A stretch of DNA of 64,000 bases, taken from ZC4RG20 sp963782445 (GTDB lineage Bacteria; Pseudomonadota; Gammaproteobacteria; Steroidobacterales; Rariloculaceae). The position numbers were made by a program, and so were the translations under genes. This document shows positions 27,701-38,094 of this stretch, one piece after another (position 1 is the first letter of the stretch; the number at the start of each line of letters is the position of its first letter). The notes under the pieces are model-generated. The model searched no databases. It was given only the letters and a program-made list of their open reading frames with translations, and was not told the DNA's origin. The stretch spans positions 3,782,001 through 3,846,000 of the forward strand of contig CAWAJM010000001.1 of the NCBI GenBank assembly GCA_963782445.1, written 5' to 3'.

Positions 27701-28057
27701 ATGAGAAGAAAACTCGCGTTGGTCGCAATGGCCTGTGCGGCAATGACGGTGACGGGCACGGCCCTCGCACAGAAGGCGGCCGCCAAGCAGGGCAAGGACA
27801 TGACCTATACGGGCTGCGTCGTGCAGGGCAAGGCGTCCGGCACCTACCTGCTCACGCACGTCATGGCGGGCCGGCCGGGCGTGAAGCCGGCGGCGTTTCA
27901 CGGCACGGCTCCGAAGATGATCGAGCTCCACAGCAAGAACATTCCGATCGCCGCACAGAACGGCCACAAGGTCGTCGTGATGGGGAGGGTCAAAGGCAAG
28001 ACGCATCCCATGATGAAGGTGACCGGGCTCGAGAGCCTCAACGGCACCTGCGCATAG
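27701..28057 (+). CDS. Small secreted protein, second of a tandem paralogous pair
   Basis: The 118-residue product starts at ATG 27701 behind a strong ribosome site (AAGGAGA) and has a clean signal peptide (RRKLALVAMACAAMTVTGTA, then LAQ). The mature protein shares MTYTGCVVQGKASGTYLLTH and VMAG with the preceding gene, as well as APKMIELHSKN, GHKVVVMGRVKG, MMKVTGLESLNGTC and both cysteines. Spacing is 125 bases, and a TTGTAGATACAA palindrome lies 10 bases upstream of the start. Together they look like a duplication under shared control. Function unknown. A hairpin follows the stop. Confidence 0.8.
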   Translation: MRRKLALVAMACAAMTVTGTALAQKAAAKQGKDMTYTGCVVQGKASGTYLLTHVMAGRPGVKPAAFHGTAPKMIELHSKNIPIAAQNGHKVVVMGRVKGKTHPMMKVTGLESLNGTCA

Positions 28058-28074
28058 CTCGACTTGCGACGGAC

Positions 28075-28098
28075 GGGGCCGAGGCACGCTTCGGCCCC
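28075..28098. terminator. Candidate bidirectional terminator hairpin
   Basis: GGGGCCGA (28075-28082) and TCGGCCCC (28091-28098) form a perfect 8-bp stem with an 8-base loop. It lies in the 50-base gap between the convergent secreted-protein gene and bioA. No long T-run follows on either side. Confidence 0.55.
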
Positions 28099-28107
28099 GC
28101 TTCCTGC

Positions 28108-29376
28108 TCAGCACACCGAACGGCCGAGCACCGTGCGCACGGCGCGCATGAGCACCCCGAGATCCTCTTCGCCGATCACGAGCGGCGGCATGAGATAGAC
28201 GACCCTTCCGAAGGGCCGGATCCAGACCCCGGCTTCGACGAACGCGCGGCGCAGCGCGTCGAGGTTCGGCTGCCGCTCGAGCTCGACGACGCCGATGGCA
28301 CCGCGCACGCGCACGTCCACGACGCCGGGCAGGCCTCGGCAGTCGGCGAGTCCCTCGGCCAGCGCGCGCTCGACAGCGGCGACCTGCTCGAGGCGCGGCT
28401 CGCGTTCGAACAAATCGAGCGAAGCGTTCGCGGCCGCGCAGGCGAGCGGATTGCCTGCGAACGTCGGACCGTGCATGAGCGCGCGCTCGAAGTCCTCGGA
28501 GAGGAAGGCCGCGAAGACATGCTCGCGGGCAGCCGTGGCCGCGAGCGGCAGCGTCCCGCCCGTCAGCGCTTTCGAAAGCGTGATGATGTCGGGCACGACC
28601 TCCGCTTGCTCGCAGGCGAACATCGTGCCCGTGCGCCCGAAGCCGACGGCGATCTCGTCGAGGATTAGCAGGAGGCCGTGGCGGGCCGCCGTGCGCGCAA
28701 TCGCCGCGAGACTGTCCGGCTCGTGAAACTTCATGCCGCCGGCGGCCTGCACGAGCGGCTCGAGGACGACGCCCGCGAGCTCGTGCGCGTGAGCCGCCAC
28801 GAGGGAATCGAACGCCGCGAGCTCGGCGCGGCTGCGCGGCAGCGGAACGACGAGCTGCGGCGCGAGCACGTCCTTGAACAGCGCATGCATGCCTTCGTCA
28901 GGATCGCAGATCGACATCGCCGCGAAGGTGTCGCCGTGATAGCCGTGCCTGAAGCTCAGGAAACGGTGGCGGTTGGGCTGCCCGTGATTCAGCCAATACT
29001 GCACGGCCATCTTGAACGCGACCTCGACAGCCACCGAGCCGGACTCGGAGAAAAAGATGCGGCCGAGATCCCCGGGCAGGCGCCGAGCGAGGCGGCCGGC
29101 GAGCGTCAGCACGGGGTCGTGGACGAGGCCGCCGAGCATGACGTGCGGCATGCGCTCGAGCTGCGCGCCCACGGCGGCCGCGATGTGCGGGTGGTTGTAG
29201 CCGTGGCAGGCCGTCCACCAGGAAGCGGTGCCGTCGACGAGCACGCGGCCGTCGGCCAGCACGATGCGGGCGCCGGCCGTGCGCTCGGCGCACAGCGGCG
29301 CGGGCGCCGTGCGCATCTGGCAGTAAGGCAGCCAGACCGGCGAAGCGGCGGCGCCCTCGTCGTGCGTCTCCTTCAT
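28108..29376 (-). CDS. bioA: Adenosylmethionine-8-amino-7-oxononanoate aminotransferase
   Basis: BioA makes 7,8-diaminopelargonic acid in biotin synthesis, using S-adenosylmethionine as amino donor. The 422-residue class III aminotransferase starts at ATG 29376. Diagnostic blocks are WLPYCQMRTAPAPL, DGTASWWTACHGYNHPHI (typical of BioA), FFSESGSVAVEVAFKMAVQY, RHGYHGDTFAAMSICDP, the cofactor Asp in DEIAVGFGRTGTMFACEQ and the PLP lysine in LSKALTGGTLPLA. The gene stands apart from bioF-bioD (35-37 kb). No bioB or bioC is in the window. Confidence 0.96.
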   Translation of the reverse strand: MKETHDEGAAASPVWLPYCQMRTAPAPLCAERTAGARIVLADGRVLVDGTASWWTACHGYNHPHIAAAVGAQLERMPHVMLGGLVHDPVLTLAGRLARRLPGDLGRIFFSESGSVAVEVAFKMAVQYWLNHGQPNRHRFLSFRHGYHGDTFAAMSICDPDEGMHALFKDVLAPQLVVPLPRSRAELAAFDSLVAAHAHELAGVVLEPLVQAAGGMKFHEPDSLAAIARTAARHGLLLILDEIAVGFGRTGTMFACEQAEVVPDIITLSKALTGGTLPLAATAAREHVFAAFLSEDFERALMHGPTFAGNPLACAAANASLDLFEREPRLEQVAAVERALAEGLADCRGLPGVVDVRVRGAIGVVELERQPNLDALRRAFVEAGVWIRPFGRVVYLMPPLVIGEEDLGVLMRAVRTVLGRSVC

Positions 29377-29468
29377 TGCGGCCAATACTAACCGGGGCTT
29401 CCGTCACGGCAAACGCCGGCGCCGCCTGGCTATACTGCCCGCGTCTCGAGGTTCCGCCGGACTGTTTC

Positions 29469-30827
29469 ATGAAGACGATCACCTGCTTCAAGGCCTACGA
29501 CGTGCGCGGCCGTGTACCCGAGGAGCTCGACGAGGAGACGAGCTACCGAATCGGGCGGGCCTATGCGGCTTTCGTTCGCCCGCGCACCGTGGCCGTCGGG
29601 CAGGACATCCGCGCTTCGAGCCCGGCGCTCGCGCGCGCGCTGACGGCGGGCCTGACCGACTCGGGCGTCAACGTCCTCGACATCGGCATCGGCGGCACGG
29701 AGCTCGTCTACTTCGCGACGTTCCACGAGCGCCTCGACGGCGGCATCATGGTCACGGCCAGTCACAACCCGCCGAACTACAACGGCATGAAGCTCGTGCG
29801 CGAAGGCGCCCGCCCGCTCAGCGCGGATACGGGCCTCGCGGACATTCGGGCGCTGGCCGAGCGCGGCGAATTCGAGTCGCCCGCGGCGCCCGGCCGAGTC
29901 CGCAGCCTCGACATCAAACCCGCATACATCGAGCATCTGCTCGGCTACGTCGACCGCGAGGGGCTCGCGCCGCTCAAGATCGTCGTGAACGCCGGCAACG
30001 GCGGCGCGGGCCCGATCCTGGACCTGCTCGAGCCTCACCTGCCCTTCGAGCTCGTCAAACTCCACCACGCGCCCGACGGCTCTTTCCCGAACGGCGTTCC
30101 GAACCCCATGATCGAGCGCAACCGCAAAGTCACGAGCGACGCGATTCGCGACAGCGGCGCCGATCTCGGGCTCGCCTGGGACGGAGACTTCGATCGCTGC
30201 TTCTTCTTCGACGAGCATGGCCGCTTCGTCGAGGGTTACTACATCGTGGGGCTGCTCGCACAAAGCTTCCTGGCCAAGTTCCCGGGGCAAAGGATCGTCC
30301 ACGATCCTCGCCTGACCTGGAACACCGTGGACGTCGTCGCCGCAGAGGGCGGCCGCGCCGTGCAGAGCAAGTCCGGCCACGCCTTCATCAAGCAGACGAT
30401 GCGCGAGGCGGATGCGGTCTACGGCGGCGAGATGAGCGCGCACCACTACTTCCGGGATTTCTCCTACGCGGACAGCGGGATGATCCCCTGGCTGCTGATC
30501 ACGGAGATCATGAGCTCGAGCGGCGCCCAGCTCTCGGAGCTCGTCGACGCGCGCCTCGCCGCGTTTCCCGCGAGCGGCGAGATCAATCGCAGCGTCGAGG
30601 ACCCGGGCGCCGTGACGGCCGCGATCGAACAGGCATACGCGCCCGCGGCCGTGCGCGTCGAGCACGTGGACGGGCTCAGCCTGGAATTCGAGGACTGGCG
30701 CTTCAACCTGCGCGCCTCGAACACGGAACCGCTGCTGCGTCTCAACGTCGAGAGCCGCGGGGACGCGCGGCTCATGCGCGAGAAGACTGCCGAGCTCCTC
30801 GCGAGGATCGGCGGGGAGCCCGACTGA
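29469..30827 (+). CDS. manB: Phosphomannomutase / phosphoglucomutase
   Basis: This alpha-D-phosphohexomutase interconverts hexose 1- and 6-phosphates for GDP-mannose or other nucleotide-sugar pools. The 452-residue protein starts at ATG 29469 (MKTITCFKAYDVRGRVP). It has the phosphoserine loop MVTASHNPPNYNGMK, the Mg2+ loop AWDGDFDRCFFFDEHG, the sugar-specificity segment VYGGEMSAHHYFRDF typical of bacterial phosphomannomutases, and the phosphate-binding loop RASNTEPLLRLNVE. It is divergent from bioA with a 92-base gap and monocistronic. Whether mannose or glucose is preferred cannot be read from the sequence. Confidence 0.92.
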   Translation: MKTITCFKAYDVRGRVPEELDEETSYRIGRAYAAFVRPRTVAVGQDIRASSPALARALTAGLTDSGVNVLDIGIGGTELVYFATFHERLDGGIMVTASHNPPNYNGMKLVREGARPLSADTGLADIRALAERGEFESPAAPGRVRSLDIKPAYIEHLLGYVDREGLAPLKIVVNAGNGGAGPILDLLEPHLPFELVKLHHAPDGSFPNGVPNPMIERNRKVTSDAIRDSGADLGLAWDGDFDRCFFFDEHGRFVEGYYIVGLLAQSFLAKFPGQRIVHDPRLTWNTVDVVAAEGGRAVQSKSGHAFIKQTMREADAVYGGEMSAHHYFRDFSYADSGMIPWLLITEIMSSSGAQLSELVDARLAAFPASGEINRSVEDPGAVTAAIEQAYAPAAVRVEHVDGLSLEFEDWRFNLRASNTEPLLRLNVESRGDARLMREKTAELLARIGGEPD

Positions 30828-30841
30828 CGAACGGCGCCCGT

Positions 30842-31327
30842 CTACTCGTCGGCGGCGCCTTCCTCGTCCCCGTCCCCTTCCCCGTCTCCGTCGTCCCCGT
30901 CGTCGTCATAGTCGTCGAGGTCTTCCTCGTCATCGGCCTCGGCGCCCTCCTCGTCGTAGCCGAGCATGCTCAGCCCTTCCGCGAGGTAATCGCCGAGCAG
31001 CGGCGTCCCGATCAGATACTCCGCCGTGCGCTCGTTCCAGCTGTCCTGCGCCTGCTCGACGGCGACCTCCCAGTCCTCGACGTCGAAGTCGCCGCGGCCG
31101 AGCCACATGAGCGCGACGAGCTCGATCTGCTGGTCCGGCTCGAGGTCCTCGACGGTATCGCGGATCTGCTGGAGCACGGGATCGTCCGCGTGATCGGCCA
31201 GAATCTGCAGCGCCCAGTCGTCCGAGGGGCTCATGGGCGTTTCCGGGATGGTCACCCCCTCCTTGGCCTGAAACTCGTTCGCCCTTTCGATAACGAACCG
31301 AACCGTGTCCGGGTTGATATCCAACAT
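30842..31327 (-). CDS. DUF3775 family protein with acidic tail
   Basis: The 161-residue soluble protein starts at ATG 31327 (MLDINPDTVRFVIERANEFQ). It matches the small DUF3775 family, including EQQIELVALMWLGRG-like PDQQIELVALMWLGRGDFDV and LIGTPLLGDYLAEGLSMLGY. The last ~35 residues are almost entirely Asp, Glu and Gly, a highly acidic disordered tail longer than the usual end of the family. The function is unknown. It is divergent from lon with a 226-base gap containing the lon promoter and converges on the mutase gene. Confidence 0.85.
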   Translation of the reverse strand: MLDINPDTVRFVIERANEFQAKEGVTIPETPMSPSDDWALQILADHADDPVLQQIRDTVEDLEPDQQIELVALMWLGRGDFDVEDWEVAVEQAQDSWNERTAEYLIGTPLLGDYLAEGLSMLGYDEEGAEADDEEDLDDYDDDGDDGDGEGDGDEEGAADE

Positions 31328-31493
31328 CTTCTCTTCGGCTCCATCGCTGTGTTGAGCGGCCCTGGAAACGGCGCCTGACTGTCCCCATATGCAATGCACG
31401 GGCCAGGTTCATTTTACACGCCCCGCCCCTTGCGAAGCTCGCAGCCGCGGCGCACCGGCCTTCCGGGCCGCGGTTCCCTACGTGAAAACCCGT

Positions 31494-31520
31494 CTTGAAA
31501 TGCGGTTTTCGCGCCCCCAC
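31494..31520 (+). promoter_or_regulatory. Sigma-32 (heat-shock) type promoter of lon
   Basis: CTTGAAA (31494-31500), 13 bases, then CCCCCAC (31514-31520) closely matches the RpoH consensus CTTGAAA-N11-16-CCCCATNT. Transcription would begin near 31528, about 26 bases before the lon ATG. lon is a classic RpoH regulon member, so the location supports the reading. Confidence 0.75.
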
Positions 31521-31553
31521 GATGAGTTTTAAGGTCACCATTCAGGCAACGAC

Positions 31554-33962
<2,409 letters not shown>

Positions 33963-33972
33963 AAAGCGGCCC

Positions 33973-34032
33973 CAAAAAAGGGGTCAGAGCCCTTTTTCGC
34001 CGGCGCCCGCCGCCGCCTCCGGCGGCGGGCGC
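33973..34032. repeat. Single GGGGTCAGAGCCC element plus GC hairpin after lon
   Basis: A forward copy at about 33974-33999 (A6, GGGGTCAGAGCCC, T5) is followed by a perfect GC hairpin, GCGCCCGCCGCCG with CGGCGGGCGC (34003-34032). It lies in the gap between the convergent lon and usp genes, as expected of a bidirectional terminator. Confidence 0.65.
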
Positions 34033-34056
34033 TGTCGGTTCGCCGGCGCGCTTTTC

Positions 34057-34947
34057 TTAAGCCGGCTTCACCATGAGCACGTCGCAAGGCACATCGTTGA
34101 TGATGTATTCGGCCGTGCTGCCGAGCCAGGCCTGGCCGAGCGCGCTGCGCTTCAGCACACCGACCACGAGCAGCTTTACGTCGCGCTGCGCGGCCAGCTC
34201 CGGCACGACGAGCCGCGGGTCGCCGGGGCCGAGGTCGATGCGGTCCGGCGGCACCCCGTAGCCCTCGACGAGCTCCTGCACGGCTCGCCGGTGCACGGTC
34301 TCGATGTTCTCGGAGCCATAAAAGACGCCGGGCATGACCTCGACGGCGGAGACCCAGGAGTATTGCTCGGGGTCGGGATAGGCGTTGACGGCGCGAAGCT
34401 CGCCGCCCATGGCCTCGGCGAACAACGCGGCCTGGGCCAATACGGCGCGGTCGGTGCCTGCAGGCTCCTCGTGACCGTAGAGCGGGTCGACGGCCGCCAT
34501 GACCGTGCCGTAGCCCTGAAACTCCGGGTCCTTGACGAGCAGCAGCGGACAGGGACATAGCCGCATGAGCTGCCAGTCCGTGTCCGTGAGGCGGCTATGC
34601 GGCAGCGGCCGCGCCGCGTGCGCGCCGACGACCGCGAGATCGGCTTTGAGCGTGCGCACTGCGTCGACGATCGCCTCGTAGACCGGCGCCCCCATACGCA
34701 CGTCGACCCGCACCGTTACGCCCCACTCGCGCAGCAGCTCCGCGAGCTTCTCGAGATCTTCGCGTGCGGCCGCGAGCCGGAGGTCCCGGCCGGCCGCGCC
34801 GCCCACTGAATCGTAGACCACGCGGAGCAAAATGAGCTCGGCGCCGAGCTGCTCGGCCAGCATGCGTGCGTGGTCGGCCGCGAGCGGCAAGCCGGTCTGG
34901 CCCGGCTTGAGCGCGACGAGCACGCGCTTGATCGTCGGTTTCGTCAC
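34057..34947 (-). CDS. Tandem universal stress protein (UspE-like)
   Basis: The 296-residue cytoplasmic protein holds two UspA domains in tandem, as UspE does. The first (IKRVLVALKPGQTGLPLAAD to CPLLLVKDPE) lacks a clean nucleotide loop (VVGAHAARPLPHSRLTDTDW). The second (GYGTVMAAVDPLY to CDVLMVKPA) retains the ATP-type loop VVGVLKRSALGQAWLGSTAE, so nucleotide binding is probably confined to it. The GTG start at 34947 has GGAGA eight bases upstream. Divergent from bioF. Such genes are usually induced in stationary phase or stress, but no specific regulator site is visible. Confidence 0.9.
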   Translation of the reverse strand: MTKPTIKRVLVALKPGQTGLPLAADHARMLAEQLGAELILLRVVYDSVGGAAGRDLRLAAAREDLEKLAELLREWGVTVRVDVRMGAPVYEAIVDAVRTLKADLAVVGAHAARPLPHSRLTDTDWQLMRLCPCPLLLVKDPEFQGYGTVMAAVDPLYGHEEPAGTDRAVLAQAALFAEAMGGELRAVNAYPDPEQYSWVSAVEVMPGVFYGSENIETVHRRAVQELVEGYGVPPDRIDLGPGDPRLVVPELAAQRDVKLLVVGVLKRSALGQAWLGSTAEYIINDVPCDVLMVKPA

Positions 34948-35106
34948 GAGTATCTCCTTCGTCCTTCGACAGACTACCGCGCGCGCCGCAGCCCAAAAAG
35001 GGGGGCACGTGTATTCCGAAGCGAACCCGCCGCGGATGGGCCCGGCCTTCACTCGCATGCCGGCCTCGTCGACAATCGCGCTTTCCCCATCGGTTCGGAG
35101 ACCGCC

Positions 35107-36342
35107 TTGCAGGACAGCCTCGTGAACGCATCGCTCGAGCGGTTCGCGGCCGGCAAGCTCGAGGCGCTCGAGCGGCGCCGCCTGCGCCGGCACCTCGCCG
35201 TGACGGACCGCGCGGCTGCAGCCCGTGCCCACGTCGGCGGGCAGTCGCTCGTCTCCTTTTCGTGCAACGACTACCTCGGCCTCTCGCGGCATCCCGAGGT
35301 CGTCGCGGCGGCCGTCGAAGCGACCCGCCGCTACGGCACGGGCGCGGGCGCCTCGCGGCTCGTGACCGGCAACCATCCGCTCTACGCCGAGCTCGAGGCG
35401 CGGCTGGCCGCGCTCAAAGGCACGCAGGCAGCCGTCGTGTTCGGCAGCGGCTACCTGACCAACATCGGCGTGCTGCCGGTGCTCGCGGGTCCCGGCGACC
35501 TGATCGTCATGGACGAGCTTTGCCATTCGTGCCTGCTGACGGGCGCCGCCCTCTCCCGCGCGCGCGTCGTGACGTTTCGCCACAACGATGTCGAGGCGGC
35601 CCGCGGCCGGCTCGCCGCCGAGCGCCCCGACTATCGGCGCTGCCTGCTCGTGACGGAAGGGGTCTTCAGCATGGAGGGCGACCTCGCCCCGCTCGCCGCG
35701 CTCGCGGCGCTCGCCGAGGCCGCCGACGCCTGGCTCCTCAGCGACGACGCGCACGGCCTCGGCGTCGTCGGCGGCGGCCGCGGCGCGAGCTTCGCCGGTG
35801 AGACGCTCGCGAACGTGCCGCTGCAGATGGGCACGCTGTCGAAAGCGGTCGGCGCCTATGGCGGGTATCTGTGCACGAGCCCGGCCGCCGCCGAGCTGAT
35901 CCGCAATCGCGCTCGCAGCTTCGTGTACTCGACGGGGCTGCCGCCCGGCACGGTCGCGGCCGCCTGCAGGGCGCTCGAGCTCATCGCGGGCGACGCCGCG
36001 CTGGTGGCGGCGCCCCGCGCGCGCGCACGGCTCTTCACCGAGGCGACGGGACTGCCGCGGGCCGCGAGTGCCATCGTGCCGCTGCACTTCGGCGGCGCCG
36101 AGGCCGCGCTCGCGGCGAGCCGCCGGCTCGCGGAGGCCGGCTTCCTCGTCACGGCCATCAGGCCGCCGACGGTCCCCGCGGGAACCGCGCGACTGCGCTT
36201 CGCCTTCTCGGCCGCGCACACCGAGGCCAACGTCTTGCGGCTCGCGGCGGCCGTGCGCGGACTCGAAGGCTTCGCCGCCGCGGCGGCGCGCACGGCCGCA
36301 CCCGGGCCCAGTGCCGAGACGGCGAGCGGAGCGCGCGGCTGA
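35107..36342 (+). CDS. bioF: 8-amino-7-oxononanoate synthase
   Basis: BioF condenses pimeloyl-ACP or -CoA with alanine, the first step of biotin-ring assembly. The 411-residue alpha-oxoamine synthase contains FSCNDYLGLSRHPEVVAAAV, YGTGAGASRLVTGNHPLYAE, ALKGTQAAVVFGSGYLTNIG, the cofactor segment LLSDDAHGLGVVGGGRGA and the PLP lysine in QMGTLSKAVGAYGGYL. The start is the TTG at 35107 because GGAG stands six bases before it. GTG 35122 is an alternative. The stop overlaps the bioD start by one base (TGATG), so bioF-bioD is an operon. Confidence 0.95.
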   Translation: MQDSLVNASLERFAAGKLEALERRRLRRHLAVTDRAAAARAHVGGQSLVSFSCNDYLGLSRHPEVVAAAVEATRRYGTGAGASRLVTGNHPLYAELEARLAALKGTQAAVVFGSGYLTNIGVLPVLAGPGDLIVMDELCHSCLLTGAALSRARVVTFRHNDVEAARGRLAAERPDYRRCLLVTEGVFSMEGDLAPLAALAALAEAADAWLLSDDAHGLGVVGGGRGASFAGETLANVPLQMGTLSKAVGAYGGYLCTSPAAAELIRNRARSFVYSTGLPPGTVAAACRALELIAGDAALVAAPRARARLFTEATGLPRAASAIVPLHFGGAEAALAASRRLAEAGFLVTAIRPPTVPAGTARLRFAFSAAHTEANVLRLAAAVRGLEGFAAAAARTAAPGPSAETASGARG

Positions 36343-37025
36343 TGGCGACCTGGTTCGTGACGGGCACGGGGACGGACGTCGGCAAGACCTACGTCACGGC
36401 CGCCCTCGCCACGGCACTGCGCGCGGCCGGGCGCAGCGTACGCGCCCTCAAGCCCGTCGCGTCGGGCTTCGATCCCGCGGCGCCCGAGGCGAGCGACACG
36501 GGGCAGCTGCTGCGCGCCGGCGGCCTGCCGCTCGACGCGGCGGGGATCGCGGCGACCTCGCCTTGGCGCTTCGCGGCACCGCTCTCCCCCGACATGGCCG
36601 CGGCGCGCGAGGCTCGGCGCATCGACTTCGACGCGCTCGTGGCCTTCTGCCGCACGCCGGCGGGCGCGGACGTGACGCTCATCGAGGGCATCGGCGGCGT
36701 CATGGTGCCGCTCGACGAGCACCGCACGGTGCTCGACTGGATCGAAGCCCTGAGCGTCCCCGTGCTGCTCGTCGCCGGCAGCTATCTCGGAACCTTGAGC
36801 CACACCTTGACCGCGGCCGGAATGCTGGCGACGCGCGGGGTCCGGCTCGCGGAGGTCGTCATCAGCGAATCTGCCGAGCAGCCCGTGCCGAGCGCGGAGA
36901 CGGTTGCCGCGCTGCGGCGTTTCCTCGGCGCGGTGCCCGTCAGCGTGCTGGCGCGCCGCGAGCTCGTCGCGGCCGCCGGCGGCGGGGCCGTTCGGGCGTT
37001 GGCCGAACGCCTGGCCGGCACCTGA
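36342..37025 (+). CDS. bioD: ATP-dependent dethiobiotin synthetase
   Basis: BioD forms the ureido ring of dethiobiotin from diaminopelargonate, CO2 and ATP. The 227-residue protein starts MATWFVTGTGTDVGKTYVTA, with the P-loop GTGTDVGKT. It has the conserved lysine in ALKPVASGFDP, the substrate segment PWRFAAPLSPDMAA, and the Mg2+/ureido motif LIEGIGGVMVPLDEHRTVLD. The length is normal. It is coupled to bioF by a one-base overlap and followed by a strong hairpin. bioA lies 7 kb away on the other strand. Confidence 0.96.
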   Translation: MATWFVTGTGTDVGKTYVTAALATALRAAGRSVRALKPVASGFDPAAPEASDTGQLLRAGGLPLDAAGIAATSPWRFAAPLSPDMAAAREARRIDFDALVAFCRTPAGADVTLIEGIGGVMVPLDEHRTVLDWIEALSVPVLLVAGSYLGTLSHTLTAAGMLATRGVRLAEVVISESAEQPVPSAETVAALRRFLGAVPVSVLARRELVAAAGGGAVRALAERLAGT

Positions 37026-37048
37026 AGGCGCCGGGCCCGGAAGCGGCG

Positions 37049-37077
37049 CGCGCCGCGGCGACGTTCGCCGCGGCGCG
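37049..37077. terminator. Candidate bidirectional terminator hairpin
   Basis: CGCGCCGCGGCG (37049-37060) and CGCCGCGGCGCG (37066-37077) form a perfect 12-bp GC stem with a 5-base loop. It lies between convergent bioD and the OmpA-like gene. No U-run is present on either side. Confidence 0.6.
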
Positions 37078-37103
37078 GCCGCGAAGCGACGGCCGGGCCG
37101 CTG

Positions 37104-37853
37104 TCACTTCTGCGCGACGCGCTCGCCCGCGGCGGGCGCGTTGTCGATGCTGATCTCGACGCGCCGCTCGAGCGCGAAGGCGTCGAGGTCCTTGGCCGCG
37201 GCCGCGGCGAGCCGCTCGCCCTCGGCCGTGACCGAAATCCTGGCAGCCGGGAAGCCCGCGTCGACGAAGGCTTTGCGCACCGACGCGGCGCGCGCGGCCG
37301 ACAGCTGCTCGTTGTAGTCCTCGCCGCCGCGCGGATCGGCAAAGCCGTCGAGCCGGACGACGACGCCCTGCATCGGCTCGATCAGCTTCGCGATGCGCGC
37401 GAGACGCTCGACCGAGCCGTCCTCGAGCTCGCTCTTGCCCGTGCGGAAATAGACCGACACCTTGAGCGCCTGCGTGAGCGCGTCGCGGTTGGCCTGGCGC
37501 TCGGCCGCGAGCTTGGCCTCGACGTTCTCGAGCTCGCGCTCGCGCCCGTCGAGGCGGCCCTGCAGCTGCGCCGTCTGCCCCCGGCTCTGCGCGGCGTCGG
37601 TCTCGGCCGCGACCCGCAGCGCGCGCTCATGATGAAACCGGTTGCCGATCCAGCCGCCGAAGGCGGCGCCGAGCACGGCACCGACGGGGCCGCCGGCCAG
37701 CGCACCGATGGCCACGCCGCTGCCGACGCCGGCCGCCTCCTGCTTCGAGCTGCGTCCGCTATCGGCCCAGGCAGGTGCCGCGAGCGCGCAGGCGACGCCG
37801 AGCACGAGCAGCGGCTTGGCTTTGGACTTGATGGAATCGATCCGCGTGTTCAT
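37104..37853 (-). CDS. OmpA-family envelope protein with glycine-zipper (PdsO-like)
   Basis: The 249-residue protein has a signal peptide (KPLLVLGVACALAAPAWA). A glycine-zipper segment follows (GVGSGVAIGALAGGPVGAVL, GAAFGGWIGNRF), then a coiled coil (~80-125) and a C-terminal OmpA domain with the peptidoglycan-binding motif VRLDGFADPRGGEDYNEQLS, AARAASVRKAF and ALERRVEISI. The layout recalls PdsO, the OmpA-like partner of proteobacterial dedicated sortases, but no sortase gene is visible nearby. It lies just downstream of the vWA/ExbB-type cluster, separated by 241 bases with a terminator-like repeat, so it may or may not belong to it. Confidence 0.8.
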   Translation of the reverse strand: MNTRIDSIKSKAKPLLVLGVACALAAPAWADSGRSSKQEAAGVGSGVAIGALAGGPVGAVLGAAFGGWIGNRFHHERALRVAAETDAAQSRGQTAQLQGRLDGRERELENVEAKLAAERQANRDALTQALKVSVYFRTGKSELEDGSVERLARIAKLIEPMQGVVVRLDGFADPRGGEDYNEQLSAARAASVRKAFVDAGFPAARISVTAEGERLAAAAAKDLDAFALERRVEISIDNAPAAGERVAQK

Positions 37854-37999
37854 GGCTTAAGCTCCTTGCAACTGATGCGTGCGGGATGCACACGCGCATT
37901 GCACAAGGAGCCGCCGCCCGCGCGCTGCGCGAAGCTGCCGGCGGAAAGGTCAATCCTGACGAATCGTGCCCGGGGAAAAGGGGGAGCAAAAAAGGGGCA

Positions 38000-38090
38000 A
38001 AAAAAGGGGTCAGAGCCCTTTTCGCCTGCCATGCCGGCGCAGCCTGCCGGGGCTGCGCGCGGGCGAAAAGGGCTCTGACCCCTTTTTCCG
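38000..38090. repeat. Inverted pair of GGGGTCAGAGCCC elements at the 3' end of the vWA cluster
   Basis: A forward copy (about 38001-38022, preceded by two partial A-tract/GGGG units) and a reverse copy (about 38064-38088) face each other across GCCTGCCATGCCGGCGCAGC and related bases. The flanks are themselves complementary (GCCTGCC..., ...GCGCGGGC), so a long hairpin is possible. It ends five bases from the stop of the last vWA gene, fitting termination of the ten-gene cluster. The remaining gap to the OmpA-like start has only an imperfect hairpin (CTCCTTGCA ... CACAAGGAG). Confidence 0.7.
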
Positions 38091-38094
38091 TTCT

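Noticed and set aside
34057..36219. 720-codon minus-strand frame extending the universal stress protein through bioF
   Set aside because: The real start is GTG 34947 with a good ribosome site. The upstream part is the antisense of bioF.
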